This document shows, piece by piece, positions 1-11,100 of a stretch of DNA of 64,000 nt; the first letter of the stretch is position 1, and each line of letters opens with the position of its first letter. Source of the DNA: Trichopria drosophilae (lineage: Eukaryota; Arthropoda; Insecta; Hymenoptera; Diapriidae); contig CM059587.1 of NCBI GenBank assembly GCA_030407085.1, positions 82,225,001-82,289,000 on the forward strand, read 5' to 3'. The notes beneath the pieces were generated by a model. The model had not been told where the DNA came from. It was given only the letters and a program-made list of their open reading frames with translations, and did no database searches. The translations under genes were made by a program, and so were the position numbers.

Positions 1-520
1 TTATTTTAATGTTAACTCAAACGTAAATTGGTGTGTTTCATGCAATACAACTAACAAAAAGGCATGTTAAAAGTTCATACATGCAGGAAAATGACTCAAG
101 AAAAATTGTATTTTGATAATTTTTCGAAACATTGATCTAGTAGAAAATATTTTACTAGAGGAAATCACGCGTATGTCATTATTTCTAGATTTCATCCAAT
201 TCCTAAATTCTTGAAGTTATTCTACTTTTGAGAAGAAATTTTGTCTTTGAATTATATTTCACGTTATTTATGGTACCTCACGTCCGCCTTCTACAACAAA
301 TACCAAACAATCTCCACCAAAAATAAATCGTAAGAAACAAATGAAACGAGCCAAAAAAATAGAAAGCGAATAACTTTAAATTCGCATTTAGATTTGTTAT
401 TTCGAGTTCCGACATTTTCGTTTTCAATCATTTTCCATTCATTTTCCTGTTTGTAATTCTGTTTCTCATTTTGGTAATTCTTTTAAGATTTATCTTTTAT
501 AATGAGTTCATTAGAACTTA
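1..520. other. AT-rich sequence upstream of gypsy relic
   Basis: No gene or repeat boundary is visible. The stretch lacks open frames of useful length and has no recognisable protein similarity. It could be the degraded upstream part (reverse transcriptase/RNase H) of the gypsy element that begins to be readable near position 530, but no motif supports this. Confidence 0.4.
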
Positions 521-688
521 AAAATGGCATTTTATATAAACCTTAGAAATCTCCAGACAATTCGAAAACTGTTATTACATATTATTGTTCCTAAAATTGT
601 AATTAAAGATATTCTAATGGAAGCTCGCAATTCTATAACTGCTGGTCATTTTGGTATAAATAAAACACTGTCAAGAATTAGAGAACAC

Positions 689-1306
689 TTTTCTTCATTT
701 TCAAAATCGCTAAATTTTGAAAAAATATGAAAATTCGTAGAAAAAATGTGAAAAAATTTCGACGTTTTCCTTGATCGATCCTAAGAACTTTTTGTTTCGC
801 ACACGGCGAAAAATGACTCCGCTGGATTAGCTGATTCGTATCAGCTAAAATTTTCAGCTGGAATTGCCGAAAATATCTGCAATTTTAGCTGTTTTGATTC
901 CGCTAATGTAGCCTTAACCCTACTCAATTCGCGCTTAGCTCTAAATTTCCGCTAGATTAGCAGATTTGTTCCGTTAAATTTGCGGACTTTTTCAGTAAAT
1001 TTAGCTGAAATTATCGGCTATCCCTAACGGAATTCCAACAGCTGTCCCTATAGGATAAAATTGGTAGAATCTGCGGATTTTTCGGCTGATTTAGCTGATT
1101 ATTTTTCTCCGTGCAACATTTTTTGCGAAAGTCTATCATTTTCAAATAAAAAATTCAGGAGTTTTTCGCCGTTGTTTTCGTGTTTGAGCCGCCATTTTGA
1201 CAGTTTCCAACTTTATTTTCAAAATGCTATCATGCACATTTTAAAGTTAAAGGATTGAGGACACGATATTTTTACCGATCAGAGATCTCCCTAACCGTTT
1301 CCAATG
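689..1306 (+). repeat. Foldback-element arm fragment inside the integrase
   Basis: The sequence matches, in the same orientation, the interior of the right arm of the TTAA foldback element at 4788-5093. Shared landmarks are CTTTTCTTCATTTTCAAAAT near the left edge and CTCCCTAACCGTTTCCAATG near the right edge. It lacks the TTAA-flanked ends. It interrupts the gypsy zinc-finger codons: GAAC appears at both junctions, and removing the segment plus one GAAC restores a continuous reading. That is either a 4-bp target duplication or microhomology repair. It carries a second insertion at 802-1113. Confidence 0.72.
802..1113. mobile_element. CACGG-type MITE nested in the foldback fragment
   Basis: The element has short inverted termini: CACGGCGAAAAATGA on the left matches the reverse complement of the right end, CACGGAGAAAAATAA. 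CA occurs on both sides (800-801 and 1114-1115). The uninterrupted sibling sequence near 4898 has a single CA at this site, so a 312-bp insertion with a 2-bp target duplication is directly visible. The interior is rich in short AGCTGA/TTAGC motifs in both orientations and has no coding capacity. The termini resemble those of elements at 14000 and 26601. Confidence 0.75.
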
Positions 1307-2308
1307 TGAACGATATTATTGGTCTACTTGTAAAATCGATGTTGAATTATGTTGCAAATCTTGTAAGGTTTGTTTTTCAAAAAAGGTCCTGCAAAACGAA
1401 ATGTTGGAGAATTTCAAATTTTTCATGTTGGTACTCCATTTAGGAATTTATATTTTGTAGGCCCACTTACAAAACTTATTCTGGCAATAAATTTCTATTG
1501 GTTATTATCGATTATTTCACGAGATGGCGAAAAACCTTTGCTATTTCGAATCGTCAAACTTTAACAATTGTTGAACTTTTAATTTCTCAAATTGTTTCAC
1601 GATTTGGAATCCAATTAGAAATTCACTCTGATCAGGGTCGTGAATTCGAATTAAATATTTTAAAAGAAATGCTTAATTTATTAAGGATTTATAAAACTCG
1701 AACTACTCCTCTTCATCCTCAGTCAAATGGTGTTGTTGAACGATTAAATAGAAAAATTTTAGAATTTCTTTCAAAATTTGTTTCTAAACATAAAAAAGAT
1801 TGGGATTCTTGGATTCCTTATTTTCTTGTAGCTTATATAATTCTTCAAAACATACCACCACTGAATTTTCTCCTGCTATGATGTTATGTGATCGAGAACT
1901 TAAACTTCCTTTAGATTTACTTAGAGAACATGTGAATTCTTCAAATGAACATTAAGTCATTGCCCGAATGCGTTGTTGAATTAAGAGATAAATTACATTT
2001 AGTTCATAATGTTACTAGAGAACATTTATCTTTGAAATCACTTGCGATAACGTCACGTTATGCTACTAAAAAATATATGAATTCTTTTGAAGTCGGACAT
2101 AGAATTTGGCTTTTTGCTCCCCGTAGAGTCAAAGGAAAATGTCCGAAATTGCAATCTGATTGGGATGGACCTTACGTGATTAAGGACAAATTGAATGAAG
2201 TTGTTTTTAGAATCAATAAGGTTTCTGGTGGAAAATATAAAGTAGACCATGTAAATAGATTGACACCATATATTGATTAAGTATTATTTTAAGAATTATC
2301 CTATTTTG

Positions 2309-2720
2309 TCACGAAATGTAATATTTTTTAATTTAGTCAACACAAATACTTCAATATAATATTAAAATAAGGTTACGTTATATTAACCTTAATATAGAAG
2401 AGTCCCGGTATAATTGCGTCTCGCTATATTTACATCCCAGCATATTTGCACGGTTCCGTCTTGTTATGTTTTCCTGTCGCCGCTCTTTTTCCCCCACCTT
2501 GCGGGCTGGGGCCTCAAGAAGGGCCTGCGTCTAGATCATAACGCGACTGAGGAGAGTGAGACAAGCGTCGATCTCCTTCTTTTGGTAAATATAACGAGGC
2601 AGGAGGGGAAGGCGAGGAACCGAGTGACTAAATATTCCGGGACTCTACTGTATAAGATTACAACACCTATAAATTGACCGAATTAGTTAATTTTATAGCC
2701 GCAAGGTGTTATCGCAACAT
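2309..2720 (+). repeat. Possible 3' LTR of the gypsy relic
   Basis: This sequence follows the integrase stop by about 30 bases, begins TGTCACG, contains a GC-richer core with CCCCCACCTTGCGGGC, and runs to about GCAACA. Position and TG..CA ends are what an LTR would show. No clear polypurine tract precedes it and there is no second copy in the window, so the boundaries are guesses. Confidence 0.3.
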
Positions 2721-3599
2721 TTGCAGCTCTGTTTGGATACTAGTATGGAAGTAGAATTAGACTGTGTATATTATGTCGTATAGAGAGGATAAAAGGCATA
2801 TTTTTCTAGTTTAAGATAAAGAATGCTTATAAAAATCTTATTTATAATTCTAGACATGTGGCTGCAAAATGCTAAAAATATAATTCGATAAATACAATAC
2901 TATCCCCACATACATATGTATATGTAAAATGTTAACTTTGAGAGTACATTACACACATATTGAATTAACTTTTATTTAACATTATCGAAATTTTTCCTAG
3001 TCTTTATTGTAGCGTGTGCTGCTTCAGCGAATTGACGGAACGAGATAAGTATAGTCTAAGTAATTTCAGTGTATAATTAAGAAGCGTTATTTTATCTTAT
3101 ATTGCAGAAGTGACTTACAGTGACATAGGAGTCGGGCAGCCCTCCTCCCTCTACCAATAAAATGCGCGTGCGCGCATGCGTATGCATATAAAATCTTAAA
3201 GATCACCCTGCCCCCCCCCCCTTCAGAAAAAACGTCCTTCCTACACCCCTGAAAGACTATTAGGTTCCTAAAATATAGAAATACATTCTATATATATTTC
3301 AGTATATATTTTGACAATCCTTATTAATTCTATTCATTATTTTAATTGGTAATACATGCTTAAGAAATATAATGTAGTCGCTACAATTTGGTTATAAAAC
3401 ATTTGTTTTTAATTATTCGTTGAAGGAGGTTCAAATACACCCTGGCAGGCTTGAAATAGACCCTGGCAGAAAAGTGTCTGGTTGCTGACCAGGAGGGTCG
3501 AATCTTTTTCCTTCCATTTCTTCAGTTAATTGTAAGATGTATTCCCAAAATAAACTGGCTATTTCGGAATGACAATTTTAAATTAAAAAAATCTGATAT
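2721..3599. other. Non-coding spacer with simple-sequence runs
   Basis: No gene is seen. The stretch holds a purine/pyrimidine alternating patch (GCGCGTGCGCGCATGCG near 3162-3180), a short C-run near 3211-3221, and AT-rich sequence. Confidence 0.5.
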
Positions 3600-3965
3600 T
3601 ATTTTCATAATCAGCGACTTCGGAAACCCCCAAATAAGAATTTTCCGCATTTTCAAAAAATAATCCGCCATTTTGAATTACGAACAATTTAATACTGAGT
3701 TTATTATCATCGATCCCAAAAACTCTCGAGTAATAATTTTCATCTTGATTTTCTGCTTTTTTTTAAATTGAACTCACCATTTTAGATCCGCCATTTTGAA
3801 TGTAAACCATTTTGTAGTAAATTGCTAAAGACAGACTCAGAAAACCCTAGGGTAATCATTTTTAGCTTGATTTTCCTCGATTTTCAAAATTTAATTCACC
3901 ATTTTAGATTCGCCATTTTGAATTTTAAAAACCTGATATTAAATTCATAATCATCTGCCTCGAAA
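3600..3965. repeat. Tandem array, about 122-bp period, three copies
   Basis: The phrase (T)CCGCCATTTTGAA recurs at about 3664, 3787 and 3909. Each copy is preceded by a variant of TTTTCATCTTGATTTTC-type sequence and CACCATTTTAGAT. Spacing is 122-123 bases. Copies are diverged by substitutions and small indels. Non-coding. Similar 'AAAATGGCGG' phrases occur at 54.2-55.0 kb. Confidence 0.7.
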
Positions 3966-4296
3966 ATCAGTAAGTAAGAAGTGTCCTTGTATTTAGGTTT
4001 CTGCCTGATTTTATACTTTTTCTACTTCAATGTGCATCGCACAAATTACTATATGTTCATATTGCTGGGAAAATAATAAAAATAAAATGTAAGAATCTCT
4101 CAAAAAAAGTGGCTAAGTTTACATGGTATGCCCCATAATTTTCCACAATGTATCATTTTCTACAGGTTTGTTGAATCGAAGGATAAACTTTTTTGTATGT
4201 TCAAATAAGTTTATGCTGATTATTATTAATATTTTTACTGCGTATTAAATTTTCAACAGTTATTTTCCATTTATTTTCACGCTTAAAGCTAGTTAA

Positions 4297-5314
4297 CCCA
4301 TTAACGCCCAAGAGGACACGAATTTCATCAAGATTTTCGGAATGTTTCTTGACGCATTAAAAACCAATTCAAACAAATTTTAGATAAAACATTTTCGACG
4401 TAAAAATAATCGATCTTTCCGAATCTGCTGTTAAAAAATCGATCGAGCCCAGTCCAAAAAAGTTATGCTTGGTTTTCCACAAAAAAATCAGAATTTTTCG
4501 CTGACAAATATTTTTATTAGGCATTTTCATATTGGAAACGGTTAGGGAGATCACTGATCGGTGAAAATATTATGTCCTCGAACCTTTAACTTTAAAACGT
4601 GCATGGTAACATTTTGAAAATAAAGTTGGAAACTGTCAAAATGGGCGTTCAAACACGAAAAGAACGGTGAAAAGCTCCTGAATTTTTTATTTGAAAATGA
4701 TAGGCTTTCGGAAAAAGTGTCGCTGAACAAAAAGTTCTTGGAATTGATCAAAGAATACGCTCAAATTTTTTTCAGAAGTTTTAAAACACTTTTCTTCATT
4801 TTCAAAATCGCTAAATTTTGAAAAAATATGAAAATTCGTAGAAAAATTGTGAAAAATTTTCGACGTTTTCCTTGATCGATCCTAAGAACTTTTTGTTTCG
4901 CAACATTTTTTGGGAAAGTCTATCATTTTCAAATAAAAAATTCAGGAGTTTCTCGCCGTTCTTTTCGTGTTTGAGCCGCCATTTTGACAGTTTCCAACTT
5001 TATTTTCAAAATGCTATCATGCACATTTTAAAGTTAAAGGATTGAGGACAGGATATTTTTACCGATCAGAGATCTCCCTAACCGTTTCCAATGTGAACAT
5101 GCCTAATACAAAATATTTGTCAGTGAAAAAAAATTATTTTTTTGTGAAAAACCAAGCATAACTTTTTTGAAATGGGCTCGATCCATTTTTTAACAGCAGA
5201 TTCGGAAAGGTCGATCAATTTTACGTCGAAAATGTTTTATCTAAAATTTTTTTTGGTTTTTAATGTTAAGAAATAAATCTTGGTGAAAATTGTGTCCTCT
5301 TGGGCGTTAATGGG
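4297..5314. mobile_element. piggyBac-like foldback MITE, 1.0 kb
   Basis: The element is flanked by TTAA on both sides (4293-4296 and 5315-5318) and begins CCCATTAACGCCCAAGAGGA, with the matching inverted end TCCTCTTGGGCGTTAATGGG. The two halves are long inverted repeats of one another. For example, the left arm around 4551-4751 matches the right arm around 4900-5080 in reverse complement, so the whole element can fold back. There is no transposase frame. TTAA duplication and CCC termini are hallmarks of piggyBac, so a non-autonomous piggyBac-related origin is inferred. Confidence 0.85.
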
Positions 5315-5318
5315 TTAA

Positions 5319-5913
5319 GTAAGGTATTAACGATATTGTAATAAAATGAATTTGCATGATTGTGACGTCATAACTTAACACACCCTTAATTAGAAATGAT
5401 TAACGAACATTAACTGATCATTTTTAATGCTAACGAAAAGTGTTCATTGAAGCTTCGCGAATGTAATCTAATTTTTTTTTTACTTATTTTTTCTTGCTCT
5501 TTTTCAAAATATTTTCCCATACCGATTTTACACCCCCAACCAAAACGTAATGTTTTCCCACTTTACTACCTCAGTAAATGCGCAAATCAATAAAGCACCC
5601 GCATTTTTCGATTTCATGCTTCGGACCCTCTTTCCATAAGCGTTCTTCAAGCATGAACTAATAATTTTCAGTAAAGCGTGCGAATTCGAAAAAAAGCTTC
5701 GTAACGTTTCTCGAGGAGAACACAATTTATGCAGTTATCTTCCAAGAAACGTCAATATTTTTGGGTTCATGTTGAAGTACTTAATATTTTCTTCTTCTTT
5801 GATTCTTTCGTAAGTGAAATATCTCTTCAAAAGTTTCTTTAAATATCAAAGTGACGAGGTGTTAATAAAAAAGTTGGAATGACGTTTCGGCTATGAATTT
5901 TAGCCCTTTGAAG
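5319..5913. other. Non-coding spacer
   Basis: Sequence between two transposable elements. No protein similarity or structured repeat was recognised. A 65-codon open frame on the minus strand has no features of a real gene. Confidence 0.45.
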
Positions 5914-5915
5914 TA

Positions 5916-6767
5916 CAGTAGAACCACTCTTACTTGAAATTTCCCCTTACCCCCTTACTCTACTTAACGCTTTAATAGTGGGTGATAATATCTGATATCT
6001 TTTTATTTTTGTTAGACATCGTATATATTTTAGAGTTGAATTATGTAAAATATATATATAATTTATCTGAAAAATGTGTAGAGAATTTTAAATTTAGATA
6101 AAAATGTAACGAGATCACAACTTGTGCCTTTATGTGATAAATAAAGACTGCAACATTTCGCATTTAATTATGGTCATTTATATCTGCATTCGTGTGTAGA
6201 AATAAACATTTTGAATTTACATTATGCACTTTATTGCATATAATTATGTATCAATAATTTTTTGTTTCACAAACAAATACATTGTGATTAAAACCGAATG
6301 AATATTATAGGAGACAATATTTAACCCAAATTTGCAAATATGATTAATGAAAGCTTCAAATCACTTCATACTCAGTACTAAGCTGCTGATATTGAATTTG
6401 TTTGTTATTTTGCAAATGAAAGACTTTTCAATTTTTGTGGAGGTCTTGAAATACACATCATTAAAAATTGACAACATCCTAACCTTCAAATGTGCACTTT
6501 TATTTTACGAAATTAGCAGCTTCTCGAATAATTTGTATGATGTAAATCATGAGTTTGATGCAAAATTTTAAATTAATTTGAAATTTCATTACATATCAGT
6601 CTACCGACTACATGTTTGCAAATTTAGGTTAAACGGTATTTACACTGTACAACTTTGATGGTGTAAACACTGTAAACTGTATCGAGATGTTCGAGCGGTG
6701 GTGGGGGAAGACCTGAGGGGAAACGATTCAAATAAGAGGGGCAACTGAAATAAGAGAGGTTCTACTG
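5916..6767. mobile_element. pogo/Tigger-like MITE, 0.85 kb
   Basis: TA occurs on both sides (5914-5915 and 6768-6769). Termini are CAGTAGAACCACTCTTACTT on the left and AAATAAGAGAGGTTCTACTG on the right, which are inverted repeats. The interior is AT-rich with no transposase. Elements with the same CAGTAG-ACC ends and CTCTTATT motif are at 22419, 33222, 41827 and 51100. CAGT..ACTG termini with TA duplication fit the pogo/Tigger branch of Tc1/mariner; the assignment is inferred. It is about three times longer than its relatives, so it may contain a nested insertion. Confidence 0.78.
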
Positions 6768-6769
6768 TA

Positions 6770-7129
6770 CATTTCTAACCTGCAATTTGAAATTGAACGA
6801 ATCTAGTAATTTTTTATAAAATAATATTTTCCGACTGAAATGAAACGAAAGAAGAACGCTCTTTTTCACTAAATTTCTTACTACGCCGCTACCTAGCATT
6901 TTCTATTCCCCCAGAAAAGTCTATGCGAATCTCGAAGTGCCATCTAGAACAATCATCTCGATTTATCGATTACGTACGTACGTATGTATAATACGCATAC
7001 ACCCACACGTAATTTACGTACACCGTGCGCATAGATACACGCGCCACATAAAATGTTTTGGATATTCGACGGATTATGCCTATAAAACTATAGAAAGATA
7101 AAAAAAAATTGGCCAGTCTATTTCACATT
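6770..7129. other. Spacer upstream of CpG-rich patch
   Basis: No gene is seen. An alternating TACGTACGTACGTATGTATA stretch is present near 6973-6992. Confidence 0.45.
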
Positions 7130-8140
7130 GTCAACAGAGACTCGAAACAATTGTCGACAACAGGACGTACCACAGTAGCTCCTCTGTTTTGATATCTGAT
7201 CAAGGCCGCCATCATCGGTTCGCTTTTCCCCGTTCCTATCCCCACCATTAAATACGGATCAGCTGACAACTATCGCATTCGCTGGTCGCTTCTGACAGCG
7301 CAGTGACAGTCGCTGCCGCGAGCCCTCATCGACGACAGGTCCAGGCGAGTCTAATTTTCTTTCATTTAAAAAAATATTTTCATAACAATTCCACCTTCAA
7401 TAATTTAAACAAGTGTCGTTTCGGAATTCTTTCTCCGACGTCTCTTTTGGAGCCCTCGCGTCGTTCGTTTGTCTTTTCCGATTGTTTCGAACGCCTTACG
7501 ACCTCTGACCCCGTGGCCATGACCCTGGCAAAAATTTTCATTTATCCAAAAAAATCTCTGGGGAATTTGTCGATGGTGATGGAAAAAGTGCAAAATTTGG
7601 GCTGCTCCGAAAGATTGTCCGTAAATAGGTGGTGCAAGAACAAATTCTTTGTTCTCTCGCAACGCTAGGTCGAATATAGACGCATATATAAAACGGTGTC
7701 TTTGCCTGCGTTGGAAAAAATTTCGGAATTCTAGCTCGATAAGAGGAACGACGCGTTCCTAAATACATGTCAGTCGCCCCAAGATATTCTCCCATGTTTA
7801 AACATTTCTGTGTGCGTGTGTATTCTTCGATCGTGTCGGAGCAAATGACCAACAAAGAACGGGCGAGAGGGAGAGCATGCGCGTAACAAAACAGTACGAG
7901 AGAGAGAAAGCTATCTAGATTTAACTCGGAGAGAAAAAGATAAAACGTTCGTGTTTACGAGCTTTATGTGTGTTTGTGTGTTGGTTTGGATGCACGCGCC
8001 TGTCAGTGTGTTTTGCCTGTCAAAGTATTGGAGTGTTGCGAAGGGGGAAAAATAAGGTAAAGAAGGAAACGGAAGGATGCGAAACAGTCCTATACGAAAC
8101 GCATGACGTAAATTAATAACATTTTGCATAGATATGTCGT
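7130..8140 (+). promoter_or_regulatory. CpG-richer patch, candidate promoter/5' UTR of DOR gene
   Basis: Base composition rises clearly over the surrounding AT-rich DNA. CG dinucleotides are frequent (for example CGCTGCCGCGAGCCCTCATC near 7312-7331), as expected of a promoter and first exon in an AT-rich insect genome. The next recognisable coding exon on the + strand is the TP53INP/DOR start exon at 12562, which has a splice acceptor upstream and so needs a 5' non-coding exon. No TATA box or cap site can be fixed. Open frames here (up to 121 codons) overlap on both strands and look accidental. Assignment to DOR is inferred from order alone. Confidence 0.35.
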
Positions 8141-11100
8141 ATAAAGTAGTAACGCCTCACACCAGTGCTCCAAAACTCACCAATTATCTATCCTTACAAC
8201 ACAGTGTTTTGCTTTATTGCAAACAATTGCATTTTACGCCCACAGAAACAAAATTGTTATGATATATCTCTTGTATTGTTACAAATTTTGTTGCATTACA
8301 TCAAGTGTATTGTTATCGAGTGAGAAATAGTTGTTCGGCAAACACAGTAAGTTTTTTATTATACCTCAGGCAAAAAGGGATGTATATTATGGAAAATGGT
8401 AGGGATATTTTTAAATAATTATTGTGGAATTTCAAGCATATCTGAAACAAAATGATAGAAGTGATTTCTTGAATATTATTGTAATATCGTTTAGTTCGAT
8501 GATGGTACAAACTATAAATAGTGTGTGATCATACCTATAATTGTGTTTCGTGGTTCTTTCCTTATTTCATAACAGTGTTTATACCAAGGTTATCTTCAAT
8601 GTCACTGATTTCTACATTTGTAGCCATGGTTACCATTACCCTTTCTTGCTCTTCATATTTATTATATAGTTTCTTTGTTTCCAGTAATTATACAAATACA
8701 TTTTGTGTATATTTACTGTGGAATCTTTAAATTTGATGTTCATAACTGAATCCTTTTGGTCAAAATAGGAAACCCTCATAAGTAATTAATAAAATAATTT
8801 ATAAACTTACTCAAAAAGTTTATTATGTCACATTTATTTAGCATTTGTACAGTTTCGAAGACTAACCTTGTTGTGTTTTGGAATTAATCAATTTGAAAAT
8901 AAACAATTGTCATTTAATCTTACACAAGAAGTCTTATAACTATTAACTATAAAAAGAAAGAATGAGTTATATATTACACAAAAATATATACATCAAGGTA
9001 GCGGAGAGGTTTAGAAATGAAAATATTGTATTAGTACTTCCAAGTTTGCCTCCCTGCGGAGCACATAATGTTTTATGAAGGACAAAAAATTTAATTGTTG
9101 CATCTATTATTTACAAATTATATAGAAAAAAGTGAATTATAAATGAGAATTTAAAATAATTTGTTTTATTACTTTTATATTTTAGTATTACTACCCTGGA
9201 AGAAATGAAAACATTTTTTGTACAAGTCTTGTATAACATTCTTATTTACCATGTTAAAGGTATAGGGGAAATGGCCAGTCTAAAAAAAAATTACCAATAT
9301 TAAACCCAAAGTATTAAAACACTACATAAAATTACTCTGTTGACACAGAAAAAAAGTTAGAGGTCTCTTCCCATGAAAGGAAGACTCCATTTTCTTATCA
9401 GAAGAAAACATTCTAAAATTTCCTGTTGAACTTTCTCTTTTATGTTGAAATTCAACATCTCCCTAAAGTAATCATAGTAACTGTGTTTAAGTGAGCACAA
9501 AATTTCATCAGCAAAGATTTCTCTTTTTTTTATTTACATAAACAAATTTTGTTTATGTAAATAAACATTTTTTCAATAAATAATTTTTTTTTCATATAAT
9601 TTTATAATTATATAGCGACAACAAAACTTTTAGTAGACTATAATTTGTGCAGTTTTAAGTTATGGATTTTTTCAAGGCTTGGGGTTGAACTTGAACGTCA
9701 TGTCATTTGCAATGTTGCCAAGTCGTTATACACGGTGTTCAGTAAAAATAATGCATCCTCATCCAATTTTTCGACAATTTTCTCACTGCAATAATGTACA
9801 TCTGTCAGAATCGTTGCAGAAACAAAATGACCGACCCTCCGAGCAGCTGAACGGCATCTGGGTGTCGGCAATGTGGCAGAGTGTTCGATTTTACCCCCGC
9901 ATATCAGCTGCCAATATGTCAAATCGACCCTATTTCTTTATGCTGAAAGAAAAATTTGGGAAAATCTGTACATAAAATGAGTTATTTAAATTCTTGTTCG
10001 TTCTCGCGTTTAAATAACCTTTTATGACATTTCGTAATAGTCAGGTAGGTTAGTTTTTGGAAAGGAATCCATCATGGCGTCATATTCCATTATTTCATGT
10101 TAGAAAAGGTCATTTTTATTTTCCTTTTCCAAGAACCAAATCTGACATTGAACCGTCATAACTGCCGAAAATTTATACTGCTAAAAATAAATCGTGTTTT
10201 AGTACGTTTATTAATTAAAAAAAAAGTCATGAAAAGTTCCATTTTATACTACTTATTTTTGTACCGTACAATTCATTGAATCTTTATTTTTCTAGTGATA
10301 TTTTATTTGTACATAAACGATTTAAGTTTGAAGAACTTTTAAGTAAAAACACAATGAAAATGATTGAATAATTTGTCAGTAATTTTTATTATTTTAATTT
10401 TTGATTTATTAGCAAAGCATTAACGTTTCCGTGATCTCGTAAGTAAATTGGCAACTGGACTTGTTGGAAGTGCCAAAAAACGCAAACTAAACGCTAAATC
10501 GGTGTCCGACTGAACATTACTTTGAAGGAAGGTTGTATTCGTTATAAACAAAATATGGAAATGTTGAAGGTTCGGATGAAAGCAGAAAAAGTGAAAGTCC
10601 CTAGATTTTTTCAATTCCAAACAAAAATGGCGGTTAAAAAAATTTATTTTAGAATAACTACAACATTTAATGCTGAAAATCGTTTATTAGCAATGTTTCC
10701 ATTATTTTTCTACCACTTTGTACAGTACAAGTACAAACTGAATAATAAAAGTTTGTCCTTGTATTTACTTTTACGTATTTCACAAATATTTTGCTAGTAA
10801 ACATTTTTTTATCCATGCCAAATCTATAAAAGAGAGCCAAAACTTTTCATTACCTTCAAGTGAATTCTTGTCTGGTTTCTACTCTGTTAAAAAAATCTAC
10901 TGTAAGTTGTAATAAATACAGTTTTTTACCTATAAATTATAAATGTGTATAACGGTTACAATATGGTTAAAATCTGCATTACTACGCAAGTATTGTATAA
11001 TTATAGTACACATGTCATGTAATTACAATATACGCGTACCAGGTGTTTAATCGCAATCGTTTCTGCTTTTCCTGCTGTAATTTTTTACATTATGACATAT

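Larger units (their letters stand above)
524..2280 (+). pseudogene. Ty3/gypsy retrotransposon integrase relic, broken
   Basis: This is the 3' part of a gypsy-type pol gene. Integrase joins the element cDNA to host DNA. The zinc-finger (H2C2) region is split. Its first half, with GHFGINKTLSRIRE, lies at about 634-688. Its second half, with YYWS and a C-x2-C pair (CCKSCKVC), lies at about 1307-1420. The catalytic core at 1498-1881 shows DYFTRW, HSDQGREF and PHPQSNG-like HPQSNGVVERL, with exactly 35 residues between the second Asp and the Glu (DX35E). The C-terminal GPY/F-like part at 1945-2280 has WDGPY and ends DHVNRLTPYID. Frame changes occur just before about 1498, near 1835 and near 1940, and a foldback-element fragment splits the zinc finger, so it is inactive. 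No upstream RT or gag could be read. The clade within gypsy is not determined. Confidence 0.88.

Noticed and set aside
7303..7668. 121-codon open frame, with overlapping minus-strand frames of 85 and 105 codons
   Set aside because: Three overlapping frames on two strands in a GC-richer patch, none with recognisable similarity. Better explained as promoter/5' UTR.
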